Source: Spiroplasma endosymbiont of Diplazon laetatorius
GTDB lineage: Bacteria; Bacillota_I; Bacilli_A; Mycoplasmatales; Mycoplasmataceae
Assembly: GCF_964019625.1 (NCBI RefSeq)
Contig: NZ_OZ026458.1
Coordinates: 496,001 to 560,000 of the forward strand
Direction: 5' to 3'
DNA length: 64,000 nt
In this document: positions 55,382-64,000 of the stretch, piece after piece
Numbering within the stretch: position 1 is the first letter of the stretch
How the letters are laid out: each line of letters starts with the position of its first letter
The notes under the pieces: generated by a model
The model's database searches: none
Told to the model about the DNA's origin: nothing
The model's input: only the letters and a program-made list of their open reading frames with translations
Position numbers and translations under genes: made by a program

Positions 55382-56371
55382 TTAATTTTTTTCAACTAAT
55401 ACATTTAAAGTTATTTTAAAGTTATTAGATTTAAATTCATATTGATTATAGTTTATGTGTGATCCATTAAGTTTTACATGTGATTGTTCATCTTGCAACT
55501 GAGAATCAATTTCAAAATCAATATTAATATTTGGGTTCAAACTATCTTCAACACCTTCAGTTAATTTAACTTCTAAATCAGTTTTCTTATTATCATATGT
55601 AAATATATCTAACTCCAATAAATCATTTGCCATAACAAGAGAATCTCTGCCACCTTGTAAGTCATTTAATGAAAAGAATATAGTTTCTATAGATCTGTAT
55701 TGTTGAGGATTTTGTCTAAAGTAATCAATATAAGATTGCATTAAGTCATCTAAGTTAATGATTTGATTATTTTCTAAACTAACATCAACTTTAGATTCAG
55801 TTACAAATTGTTTCATTTCAAATTGTTTATAAAAACTTGTAATAAAAAAGTCACTCATTATTTGACTTGATGTAAAGTATTGGTTTTCATCATAACCAAC
55901 TAAAGAAACATCTTTTCAAATTGCTCCATCAATAATAAAATCTCCTACAAATGAAATTTTATATTGTGAGTTTTGTCTATCATAAACTTTAAATTCTAAA
56001 CTTTGAACAGTTACATCATTTGACTCTAGTATAAGATAATAAATATTCTTACTTACCAAATGTCCAGATGAATCTAGAGCTCCAAATTTTGTTTCTATAT
56101 GTTCTAACTCAAATAGTTCAATATTATTTTCTTTTTTATATTCTACTCATTGGTTTAATTCATTTTGAAATTCATCTTTCATATCATAAACTTTGTTATC
56201 TAAAAGTTCATTGTTCTGATCAACTTCAAAATTAGAAGTTGTTAATTTCATTGCATAATCAAAATATTTATCTGTTGACTTATTTACTATTAAATTATTA
56301 TCATTAACCAACGGAGCAACTGTTGGACTTGCCATAGAAACTCCTAACAATACTTTTAATAAATTTATCAT
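55382..56371 (-). CDS. secreted protein, unknown function
   Basis: 329 residues. The start MINLLKVLLGVSMASPTVAP looks like a Sec signal with a cleavage site and no Cys, so the product may be released or held by other means. The rest is beta-rich with many Asn, Asp, Gln and Ser and no recognised domain. AGAAGGGT precedes the ATG. Two TGA codons are Trp. Its promoter region carries a 16-T tract and its leader a G-rich block. Confidence 0.7.
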
Positions 56372-56390
56372 TTGAATACCCTTCTTTCAA

Positions 56391-56423
56391 CTTCCCACCC
56401 AACCGCCTTGTTCAATTATTATC
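56391..56423 (-). promoter_or_regulatory. -10 element and G-rich leader of the secreted-protein gene
   Basis: On the minus strand GATAAT (56423-56418) lies 10 bases after a 16-T run. The leader then holds GGCGGTTGGGTGGGAAG (56407-56391), with four G runs that could form a two-layer G-quadruplex. Confidence 0.5.
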
Positions 56424-56433
56424 TCACCATTCT

Positions 56434-56468
56434 AAAAAAAAAAAAAAAATCAAAATTAATTGATTTTA
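56434..56468 (-). terminator. valS terminator with 16-T tract
   Basis: AAAATCAA and TTGATTTT flank a 6-base loop, and 16 T (56449-56434) follow on the minus strand. The stem overlaps the valS stop. Confidence 0.75.
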
Positions 56469-59117
56469 TTTTTTTAGTTCATTAAGTTTTTCAATTAGAA
56501 GATCATGTTGTTTTTTATAATCTTCGTATTTTCTTTTCTCTTCTTCAACTTTATCAACAGCAGCTCTCTTAACAAAGTTTTCATTTGATAACATCTTTTC
56601 ACTTCTTTCAATTTCTTTTGAAAGTTCATTTATTTTTTCTTGAGTTTCAATTAAAACTTTTTCTTTGTCAAAGAAATCTTTGTTAGGAATATCTAAGAAG
56701 TAATCATTAACTGGAAGTGAAGTGAAATCTTTTTCTTCAATTTCATTTATATTTAAATTACAGTTAACCATTTTTTCAATAAATAATTTTATGTAATCGA
56801 TTTCATTTTCTAAATCAGATTTAAAAGTTGATTTAGAAATATTTAAGTGAGCATTTAAACTTATTGAGTTTTTAATATTTTGATTTGCTCTAAACTCTCT
56901 AAGAGTTGTTACAACATCAAAAATATGTTTAATTGATTTAACTTCAGCTTTGTATTCTTTTTCTAATCATTTTTCTTTTAAAATAGATGATTCTAAATCA
57001 AATGATTGATAAATTTCTTCTGTTACAAAAGGCATAAATGGATGTAACATAATTAAAATATTTTTTAATACAAACCCTAATGTTAACTTACTAAATTCTT
57101 TTTGTTCGTTTGTTAATAAATCATTTTCTCCAACTTGAGCTTTTGCCAATTCAATATATCAAGAACAATAGTCATCTCAAATAAAGTTATACAATACTTT
57201 TCCTGCAATAGTAAATTCATATTTATCAATTGCTTCTTTAACTTGTTTTTGAGTTTCACTTAATTTGTTTAAGATTCATAAGTCAATTTGATTTTTAGAT
57301 GAATCAACATTTTCAAATGCTTTATCAAATTCAGTGTTTGTTGGAATGCTTTCGATATTCATCATAACAAATCTTGAAGCATTTCAAATTTTATTAATAA
57401 AGTTTCAAGTACTTGTTAACTTCTCTTCACTATATCTTAAGTCTTGTCCTGGAGATGAGTTTGTCAATAAGAAGTAACGCAATGAGTCAGCTCCATAATT
57501 TTCAATTACATCCATAGGATCAACACCATTACCAAGTGATTTTGACATTTTTCTTCCTTGTTCATCACGAATAAGTCCATGAATTAAAACATCTTTAAAT
57601 GGTTTTGAATTTGTAAACTCTAAACTTTGGAAAACCATTCTTGCTACTCAAAAGAAAATAATGTCATATCCAGTAACCATTGTAGATACAGGGAAATATC
57701 TTTTCATCATTTCTGATTCACTTTCAGCAGTTCAATCCATTGTTGCAAATGGTCAAAAGGCACTTGAGAATCAAGTATCAAGCACATCTGGGTCACGTGT
57801 TCAGTTATTTTCATCTTTTGGAGGATTAATACCTACATAAACCTCTTTTGTATCATTGTGATATCAAGCAGGTATTTGGTGTCCTCATCATAATTGTCTT
57901 GAAATAGTTCAATCATGAGAGTTTTCCATTCATTTATTTAATGTATCATTAAATCTATTTGGAAAGAAGTTGATTGCATTATCACTTTCTTGTAAATCAA
58001 GTACTTGTTTTGCAAGCGGATCCATTTTAACAAATCACTGATCTGATATAAACGGCTCAACTATTGCATTACTTCTTTCTGAATAACCAACTTGGTGAGT
58101 TATTTCTTCTTTTTTGATGAAAGTCCCCTCTTTTGTTAGTTTTTCAATTAATTGTTTTCTAGCTTCAAATCTATCTAAACCTTTAAATTCTAATGCTTTT
58201 TCGTTCATTGTTGCATCATCGTTCATTACAACAATTTGTTCTAGATTATGTTTTAAACCTAATTCAAAGTCATTAATATCATGAGCTGGAGTACATTTCA
58301 TAACTCCAGTTCCAAAGTCTATTTCAACATATTCATCTGCTATAACAGGTATTTCTTGCTGATTTGAGGGGTTTATAACCATTTTTCCAATATAGTTGCT
58401 GTATCTTTCATCTTTTGGGTTAACAACCAAACAAACGTCTCCAAACATAGTCTCAGGGCGTGTTGTGGCCACTTCTAAGAACTGTGAAGGGTTATCAACT
58501 AAACTATATTTAAAATGATACATTCCACCTTGAGTTTCTTTGTAGATAACTTCTATGTTAGAAAGAGCTGTTTTTTGCTTTGGATCTCAGTTAATTATTC
58601 TTTTTCCTTTATAAATTAAACCTTTTTCATACATGTTTACAAAAACATAATTAACTATTTTGTTTAACTGTTCTGAATAAGTAAATTTTTCTTTTGAATA
58701 ATCTAAACTTAATCCCAATTTAGCTCATTGACTTCTAATTGTTGAAGCATATTCTTCTTTTCACTCTCAAACTTTTTCAATGAACTTTTCTCTTCCCAAG
58801 TCATATCTAGATATTCCTTGTTCTCTTAAACGTTCTTCTACTTTAGCTTGTGTTGCAATACCAGCATGGTCCATTCCAGGTATTCAAACAGTATCAAAAC
58901 CATTTAGTTTTTTGAACCTTATAAGTAAGTCTTGTAAAGAACCATCTCAAGCATGACCTAAATGTAATTTACCAGTAACGTTTGGTGGTGGAATTACTAT
59001 TGAGTATGCAGGTTTTTTATCATCCATTTCTGCTTTAAATAAATCTTGTTCTAATCACATTTCATACTTATTTTTTTCAACATCTAAATGACTATATTTT
59101 TTTTCAAGTTCTTTCAT
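56466..59117 (-). CDS. valS: valine-tRNA ligase
   Basis: 883 residues, full length. Class I motifs HLGH (52-55, HIGH form) and KMSKS (523-527). The editing domain contains [14 protein letters not shown] and [12 protein letters not shown]. The C-terminus is the usual valine-specific coiled coil. Some twenty TGA codons are Trp. Expression is set by a T-box leader upstream. It is followed by the secreted-protein gene after a terminator. Confidence 0.97.
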
Positions 59118-59135
59118 ATTAATCTTTCCTTTTGA

Positions 59136-59350
59136 TAAAAAAAATTCCTATTTTTTAATAATTAAATTAAAAAATAGGAACGAATTGTTTTCAATACGCG
59201 GTACCATCCTAATTGGCCAATAAAATAAAAGCCCACTCATTTTCTTTAGTTTTTTTAACTTATACAACCTTCAATAGTGGCAAATTCTAGTTCACACCAA
59301 ACACTAGATCTCTGAAAATCACCAGTTATTTACTCCTTATAAGTTTTAAT
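59136..59350 (-). promoter_or_regulatory. T-box riboswitch leader of valS
   Basis: On the minus strand the leader holds a Stem I region with AGAGA and a TTGGTGTGAAC apical part, then the T-box core AGGATGGTACCGCG (59210-59197), then a terminator hairpin (TTCCTATTTTTTAA with its complement, 59180-59145) and eight T. Uncharged tRNA-Val would pair with a GUN specifier and the UGG of the core to stop termination. Candidate GUU and GUA triplets occur, but I could not fix the specifier. Confidence 0.92.
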
Positions 59351-59358
59351 ACTTATTT

Positions 59359-59364
59359 ATTATA
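59359..59364 (-). promoter_or_regulatory. -10 element of the valS T-box transcript
   Basis: TATAAT on the minus strand just before the leader. No good -35 is seen. Confidence 0.6.
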
Positions 59365-59380
59365 TCAAAACGAAATAAAA

Positions 59381-59406
59381 AAAATAGCACAAAAAGTGCT
59401 ATTTAG
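59381..59406 (-). terminator. terminator of the upstream membrane-protein operon
   Basis: AAATAGCAC and GTGCTATTT flank TTTTT, followed by eight T on the minus strand. The gap from here to 59516 holds no gene that I can see. Confidence 0.85.
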
Positions 59407-59485
59407 TCTTAAAGGTTCCGACTCCCATAAAACTATATTATTAATTTATTAATTATACGTTTTGGTATTTAAGTATCTACACCTG

Positions 59486-59529
59486 TATTTAACTAAGTAT
59501 TTATTTAACTAAGTATTTATTTAACTAAG
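59486..59529. repeat. 16-bp tandem repeat at a gene end
   Basis: TATTTATTTAACTAAG is repeated about 2.5 times. The stop codon of the 273-residue membrane protein lies in the last copy, so losing or gaining a unit would change little of the protein end. Confidence 0.8.
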
Positions 59530-60338
59530 TTAAAGTTTGGAGGAGTAGTTGATTTCTTAACTTCTTTTCAAAAGTCGGCTTCTTTTTGATCTAAAATTGC
59601 ATAGAGTTTATCATATCTATCACTTTGATAAGATAATTCTTTTTTCTCATTTTCATAAACTATTTCTTCAAAGTTTTTTTGTTCATATGATATTTTATTA
59701 TCTTTAATATTTCTTGAAATGTTGTTAAATTGTTTTTTAATTTCTTTAAAGTATTTATTCATAGATATTTTGTAAATAACATATATAAATAACAATAATG
59801 CTGAAGAAAGAATTGCTCCAAATAAAAACACTGATATTGCAAATGATATTTCTTTGTTATTATTTAGCACTTTTTCAAAAAATATAAATATTCAACTTCT
59901 AGAAAATTCAAATTCTAAATCATCTATTACAGGTAATCTAGCTATATCTGTTTGAATAAAGTTAGTTCCTGTAATTACATTATTTAAATGTGATCCTTGC
60001 ATTATTGAAAACAATAAGAATGGAGTTAATGATAATACTGTTTTAAAGAAAGCAGATAAGTTGTTTTTTCTTAAAGTTCATTTTAAAGTAGTTACATTCT
60101 TTTCGTTTATATCTAAATTTGTTAAGTAATTTGTATAACCTGTTATATATTTGTAAAGTATAACAATGATTCCAGTTATACCAATAGCAGCTTTTAATAA
60201 AATAATATAATTAGACTTGATTATAGTTTCTCTTAAAACATCAACAGCTGGAAGGATGAAAAAAATAGCAAATAATAATGATAAAATGCTGTAAATTATT
60301 AAATTTGGTAAATCTACTCTTTTAAATTTTAATTTCAT
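59517..60338 (-). CDS. multi-pass membrane protein
   Basis: 273 residues with five hydrophobic segments (about 12-34, 43-63, 91-111, 142-180 in two parts) and a coiled, charged C-terminal 90 residues. GAGGGTG precedes the ATG at 60338. Three or four TGA codons are Trp. A terminator separates it from the upstream operon. Layout resembles the adjacent 297-residue protein. Function unknown. Confidence 0.68.
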
Positions 60339-60397
60339 CTTTACACCCTCTATGCAATTATTATAGAACTTTAAAATTATATTGCAAATAATTGAAT

Positions 60398-60431
60398 AAA
60401 ATAAAAACCACTTATATAGTGGTTTTATTTA
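60398..60431 (-). terminator. terminator
   Basis: AAATAAAACCACT and AGTGGTTTTTATTT pair with one bulge. The stop of the 297-residue gene lies in the stem. Confidence 0.82.
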
Positions 60432-61322
60432 AATATTAAAGAAATCTAAGAATATATGATCATATATTCTCTCAAGTCAAAATAAGTCTTTTGCTTTTCT
60501 TTTAGAAAACTCTAAAGTAGAGCTTGTTTCAAGCAATTCATAATAGTTTGCTCAAATTTTTTTGTAATCTTCTAGTATTTTGTCATTTACTTTTTGTAAT
60601 TCTAAAATCTCTTTATCTTTTAAGTCTTTTTTATTTGTAAAGATAAATAATCCATTTTTAGAAGTAATATTATTTTTATCAAAACTTACATTTAAACAGT
60701 GTTGTGCAAATTTAGCATCATCAAATAGTGATTCATTTGAAAAATATTGATCTTTAATTACATTGTTGTAATTAGATTCGACATCTTTGTTTGAAGCTGC
60801 TAATTTTTGAAATGAGTTTAAAAATGATGGTAATAAAAGTACATTTAGCATTGATTCTAAAACTGCATTTAAAACAGGAGTTTCACTCAATACATTATTC
60901 AATTCATAATTTACAAAAACCACTGTAATAAAGTTAGCAGTTATTATATAAATTCAAAATCAAATTGGTGTAAATTCAATTGATCTTTGAGCTTTAAATT
61001 TGTGATTATCTAATTTAACTGTGTATTCAAATACATCAATAGATTGAAAGAATTTGTTTTTTGCAAATCAGTTAGTATATGTAAACTTTAAAAGTAAATA
61101 TATACTTCCCCCAACAATAGAAAAACCAATTTCTGGTTGTTCAATGTTTTTGCTTTTTAAAACTAGGTTCAAAACGAATAGAATTAGAGTTATTGCATAA
61201 ATTATTTGGTCTATTAAAAATATAGAAAATCCAAAATAATTAGTTTTAAAAAACTTATTTATTATTTTGTGATGTTTTTTAAGTAACTCTAAACTATTTT
61301 GCTTGTTTTTGTTTCTTTTCAT
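60429..61322 (-). CDS. membrane protein with cytoplasmic helical tail
   Basis: 297 residues. Two N-terminal membrane helices (about 31-53 and 60-80), two more near 117-160, and a soluble C-terminal half. The GGGTGAA ribosome site and the start lie inside the preceding gene, overlapping by 29 bases. Five TGA codons are Trp. It is coupled to the Pr6Pr-like gene. Function unknown. Confidence 0.68.
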
Positions 61323-62175
61323 CTTTTATTCACCCATTTCTGATATTGCTTGTTTTTGAACCTATAAATAAATAAAGTGATCCTAAACCAATAACGATAC
61401 CAACAATAATGATAACTGTCATAAACATTCAGAATAACCCATTATTAATTAATGTTTCACCCATATTGGGATTTAAAGCATATTTGTTGTGTATTTCTAA
61501 GAAAAAATAAGGATAAGCACTGTGATGATGCGCTAAAGGTGCATTTGATCCATAACTTCTATAGATTAATTCCCCACGAATTAAAGCATATGCAAGATAT
61601 GCTACTGGATAAATTGCCATTTTATAAAAGTCATGTTTTATGAACTTTTTAAAATCAAAAACTAAATCTTGTTTCATGAAGAACAAGAAGTATAATACAG
61701 CTGCTAATGGCCCAACTGTGTGTAGAACCATTTGTTCAACTCATCATAGAGCATCTAAGCTTTCTCTACCTTGTTTTGAACTTAGCAATTGTGGTAATAA
61801 TAAACCATTAAAGATAAGCGCTGTAACTGTTATGTATGTTACAACACTCAATGATAAAGCTCTTTGTAATGGTTTTATTTGACCTTCTTTGTTGTGATTG
61901 AAAAAACCAATCATAAGTCAAACAACAATTAAAATATTTGATTGAATAGTAAAGTAACTAAAGTAATTAATAACATAACCAAAATAATCATGACCAATGA
62001 AGTCACCTTTTTCATTAAAAATAGCTCAAATACTGTATTCTTCATTGTTTTTAGGAACACCAATATTAATCATTCCTTTAATTAACATTTCCAATAAAAA
62101 GACTGTGATTAATACTGCAACAACTAATTTATATCAAAGTCTAAAATCTTTTAAATTTTGTTTTGTAATAAACAT
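61294..62175 (-). CDS. Pr6Pr/MAGa3780-like multi-pass membrane protein
   Basis: 293 residues with six to seven membrane segments. Diagnostic stretches are YFTIQSNILIVVWLMIGF (about 84-101), VLHTVGPLAAVLYFLFF, HHHSAYPYFFLEIHNKYALN and a last helix. It is a paralogue of the 11290-12069 protein. A GGG-TGA near the end must be read as Trp; the true stop is the TAG at 61294. GAGGT precedes the ATG. Function unknown. Confidence 0.75.
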
Positions 62176-62203
62176 GTTTTTTACCTCTAATCTTTATACA
62201 AGT

Positions 62204-62262
62204 AAGGCAACTTGCTTCGCAAGTTGCCTAAGAAGCACGCTACGCGTGCTACACAACGTTAA
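62204..62262. repeat. GC-rich double hairpin
   Basis: Two perfect palindromes lie 4 bases apart. The first pairs AGGCAACTTGC with GCAAGTTGCCT around TTC (62205-62229); the second pairs AGCACGC with GCGTGCT around TAC (62234-62250). An AACGTTAAC block follows. Together they are far richer in G+C than anything around them. No T run follows, so this is not an ordinary terminator. Confidence 0.85.
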
Positions 62263-62271
62263 CTAAATATT

Positions 62272-62312
62272 AACAAAAAAAACACAAAACATAAAGTTTT
62301 TGTGTTTTTTTC
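62272..62312 (-). terminator. terminator of the small lipoprotein gene
   Basis: AAAACACAAAAAC pairs with GTTTTGTGTTTT (one bulge) on the minus strand and T follow. Confidence 0.8.
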
Positions 62313-62617
62313 TATTCTATATTAAAAATTAATTTATTTAAATACTTATTAAATCATTCTTTAGTGCCAATTAAATTAACATAACTTTTTTGAGTACCAT
62401 CTTTAAAAAATAATTGTAAATCTATATCTGTACTTCCTTGAATACCACCAAATAATTTAAAATCTTTAACAGTTGTTTTATCAACAGTATCAACATAATT
62501 ATTTCTCATATCCCTAATTTCCACCATATTAGTATTTTTATCAGTACAAGAAATAACAACAGCACTAGAGACAGAAATCAAACTTACAGCTCCAAATAAA
62601 GATAATAATTTTTTCAT
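62312..62617 (-). CDS. small lipoprotein
   Basis: 101 residues. Signal MKKLLSLFGAVSLISVSSA and lipobox VVISC (Cys24). The mature 78 residues carry no known domain. One TGA is Trp (TKEW), and the stop is TAG at 62312. AAGGAG precedes the ATG. It lies between the double hairpin and the large surface or virus-like gene, so it may belong to the same accessory block. Confidence 0.78.
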
Positions 62618-62645
62618 AATTTTTTCTCCTTTTTAAAAGAATAAC

Positions 62646-62671
62646 AAAAAAATACCTTAATTAAAAGGTAT
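62646..62671 (-). terminator. terminator of the large right-edge gene
   Basis: AATACCTT and AAGGTATT flank TTAATT; T follow on the minus strand. Confidence 0.8.
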
Positions 62672-62796
62672 TAATATTAGTATTTTTGGAAAAAAAATTC
62701 TTTAAATTTCATTAGCTATTTTTTAACATGTTCCAGGAAGTATTTAAAATAAATCAATATTTATGGTAAATTTTAAAAAATACATTGGAATATTTT

Positions 62797-64000
62797 CTAA
62801 AATATTTTACCTAGTGCAATAGCTATTGCTAAAGTAAGAATAGAATAAACCATTAATGAAAAAGTAACATTAAAAGCAAATAAATTTTGAATAGATTTTA
62901 ATAACTCTGTTGTACCAACTAAAGACTGAATTAAAGGTCCTGTAATCTTATTAAAACCTGTAAAATCTAAAACAGTATTAATTAAATATATTCCAGCGTT
63001 AGTAACACACCCAAAAAGATTAGTTAAAGAACATGTCATATATGGAATATTAAAATTTCCACTAGGATTTTGAACTACATTATTTCAATCATTAGAATTG
63101 TAAATAGTAAAATTTAAATCTCTTAAAATTATATTTTTAATTCTATCTGTTGAAATACTATTAAATCCTAAAATTGTAGAAAATGAATTAAAACCTTTTA
63201 TTTGCTCTTTAATTTCATAATTTACTAATTCAATATCAGGTGTATTAGTATTCGAAGAACCAGTGGAATAATCAAAAATAGAACTTTTACTATTTAAATA
63301 TTGATAATAATTTTGATTAGAATCATAAATAATGTTTGAAATATTATCATATTTAGCTTGAAAACTAAAAGGTAAAACTTCATTGCTTTCTACCATTCTT
63401 TTATCCATATTTACTAATAGCCCTTTTGGATAAAGGTTAAAACCATTTTTTATAAAAATATTATAGTTAATAAAGTGCTTTTTTAAAACAGTACTATAAG
63501 GCATATTCATAATAACATTTGTATCTGGATCTAAATCAAAAATAAATTGAACCAAATTTCTATAAAAACTATTAAAAAGATTAATAATTTCATTAATATT
63601 ATATTCCTGGTTTAATTTATACTTATCAAAAAACTTATTTAAAGCATTTTCGAAATCAAAATTAAAAACTAATCTAGAACTATTAAAGCTATAAGGACTT
63701 TGATTTTCAATTAAAGGAGTAAATAAAACATTGAAAAAGTCATAATAAATATTTTCTTTCCCAGAACCACCAGTAACTTTAAATTCAAATTCTTTGTTAT
63801 TAACAACATCTAATAAACTGAATTTATCTTTATAAATTTGAAATGAAAAATACTCTTTATCTTTAATTACTAAATCCAAATCATAAAAACTATCACTACT
63901 TAATTGGGTATAAAAATAAAGAACTCACAATTTAACTCAATATTTACTACTATTAGAATCGATAGAACTAGAATCAAATCAAGTACTAATATCGTTAAAA
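62797..64000 (-). CDS. large surface or virus-like protein with C-terminal membrane anchor (5' end cut by the window)
   Basis: One frame open from the window edge to TAG at 62797, 400 residues visible. A TGA at 63087 that would split it is Trp. The visible N-terminal 320 residues are Asn/Ser/Tyr/Phe-rich with no membrane segment; the last 80 hold a Cys pair (CSLTNLFGC), an amphipathic stretch and a strong final helix (FSLMVYSILTLAIAIALGKIF, shown in part). This layout, large exposed domain plus C-terminal anchor, resembles filamentous-virus adsorption proteins such as those of Spiroplasma plectroviruses. That link is inference; no homology could be tested. Confidence 0.6.

Noticed and set aside
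59406-59516. Possible tRNA or small RNA gene in the gap before valS
   Set aside because: No cloverleaf arms, no GTTCRA T-loop, and no stable structure apart from the terminator and repeat.
61333-61340. GGG-TGA as the end of the Pr6Pr-like gene
   Set aside because: TGA is Trp; the frame goes on to a TAG at 61294, and that region also carries the ribosome site of the next gene.
63037-63039. ATG as start of a separate 80-residue membrane protein at the right edge
   Set aside because: The frame is continuous with the upstream 300 residues through a TGA read as Trp, and no ribosome site precedes this ATG.
1-64000. CRISPR arrays, rRNA genes, tRNA genes and insertion sequences
   Set aside because: I looked for regularly spaced repeats, tRNA T-loop signatures, rRNA-like GC-rich stretches and transposase motifs (DDE frames, IS ends) and saw none.

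Overview
The window is a low-GC, densely packed stretch of a Mollicutes chromosome. Many reading frames close only if TGA is read as tryptophan (deoC, ruvB, valS, transketolase and dozens more run through in-frame TGA), while TAA and TAG act as stops. This is genetic code 4. Gene content (UGA=Trp, MKKLL-type lipoproteins, YqeG/YqeH, T-box control of valS, ComEC, plsY, a glucose-type PTS) best fits the Entomoplasmatales (Mesoplasma/Entomoplasma or Spiroplasma). That placement is inference. All coordinates below use code 4.

Layout. 1-6.6 kb: a membrane protein, a Gfo/Idh/MocA oxidoreductase, deoC, a coiled-coil protein with KVEQPK repeats, a GNAT acetyltransferase and a PTS EIIC permease with a degenerate EIIB-like tail. 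6.6-12 kb: coaBC (minus strand), rpsU, a Lys/Thr-tailed protein, ruvAB, an S66-peptidase-like protein and a Pr6Pr-like membrane protein. 12-18.2 kb: hypothetical genes, two lipoproteins, a DEDD-exonuclease-like protein and the yqeG-yqeH ribosome-assembly pair. 18.2-24.6 kb: a surface GH85 endo-beta-N-acetylglucosaminidase lipoprotein in an operon with a two-gene ABC transporter, then a ROK sugar kinase, a DUF896 protein and a lipoprotein. 24.6-32 kb: transketolase, UPF0154, an MBL-fold hydrolase, plsY (minus), hypotheticals, ribF and nfo. 32-43.2 kb: a lipoprotein, nusB, a large hypothetical, xseAB, nagB (minus), a dxs-like gene, tlyA, dinB and an SprT-like protease.

43.3-64 kb is almost all minus strand: a polysaccharide deacetylase coupled to a membrane protein, coaE, large Entomoplasma-type membrane proteins, ogt, holA, comEC with two exported-protein genes upstream, and valS behind a T-box. 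These are followed by a membrane-protein operon and, at the right edge, a GC-rich double hairpin, a small lipoprotein and the C-terminal part of a large surface or virus-like membrane protein cut by the window end. rpsT (plus) lies inside this block.

Together the genes cover DNA repair and recombination (RuvAB, Nfo, XseAB, DinB, Ogt), coenzyme A and flavin synthesis, pentose phosphate metabolism (Tkt, DeoC), amino-sugar use (GH85, NagB, PTS, ROK kinase) and ribosome assembly. Several enzymes lack a residue their family normally requires (CoaC Cys, S66 triad, RibF adenylyltransferase motif, DXS EQH, MBL Asp, EIIB Cys). Poly-T tracts of 16-17 bases sit in the promoter regions of three genes, two of which encode exported or surface proteins. 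No rRNA, tRNA, insertion sequence or CRISPR array was seen.
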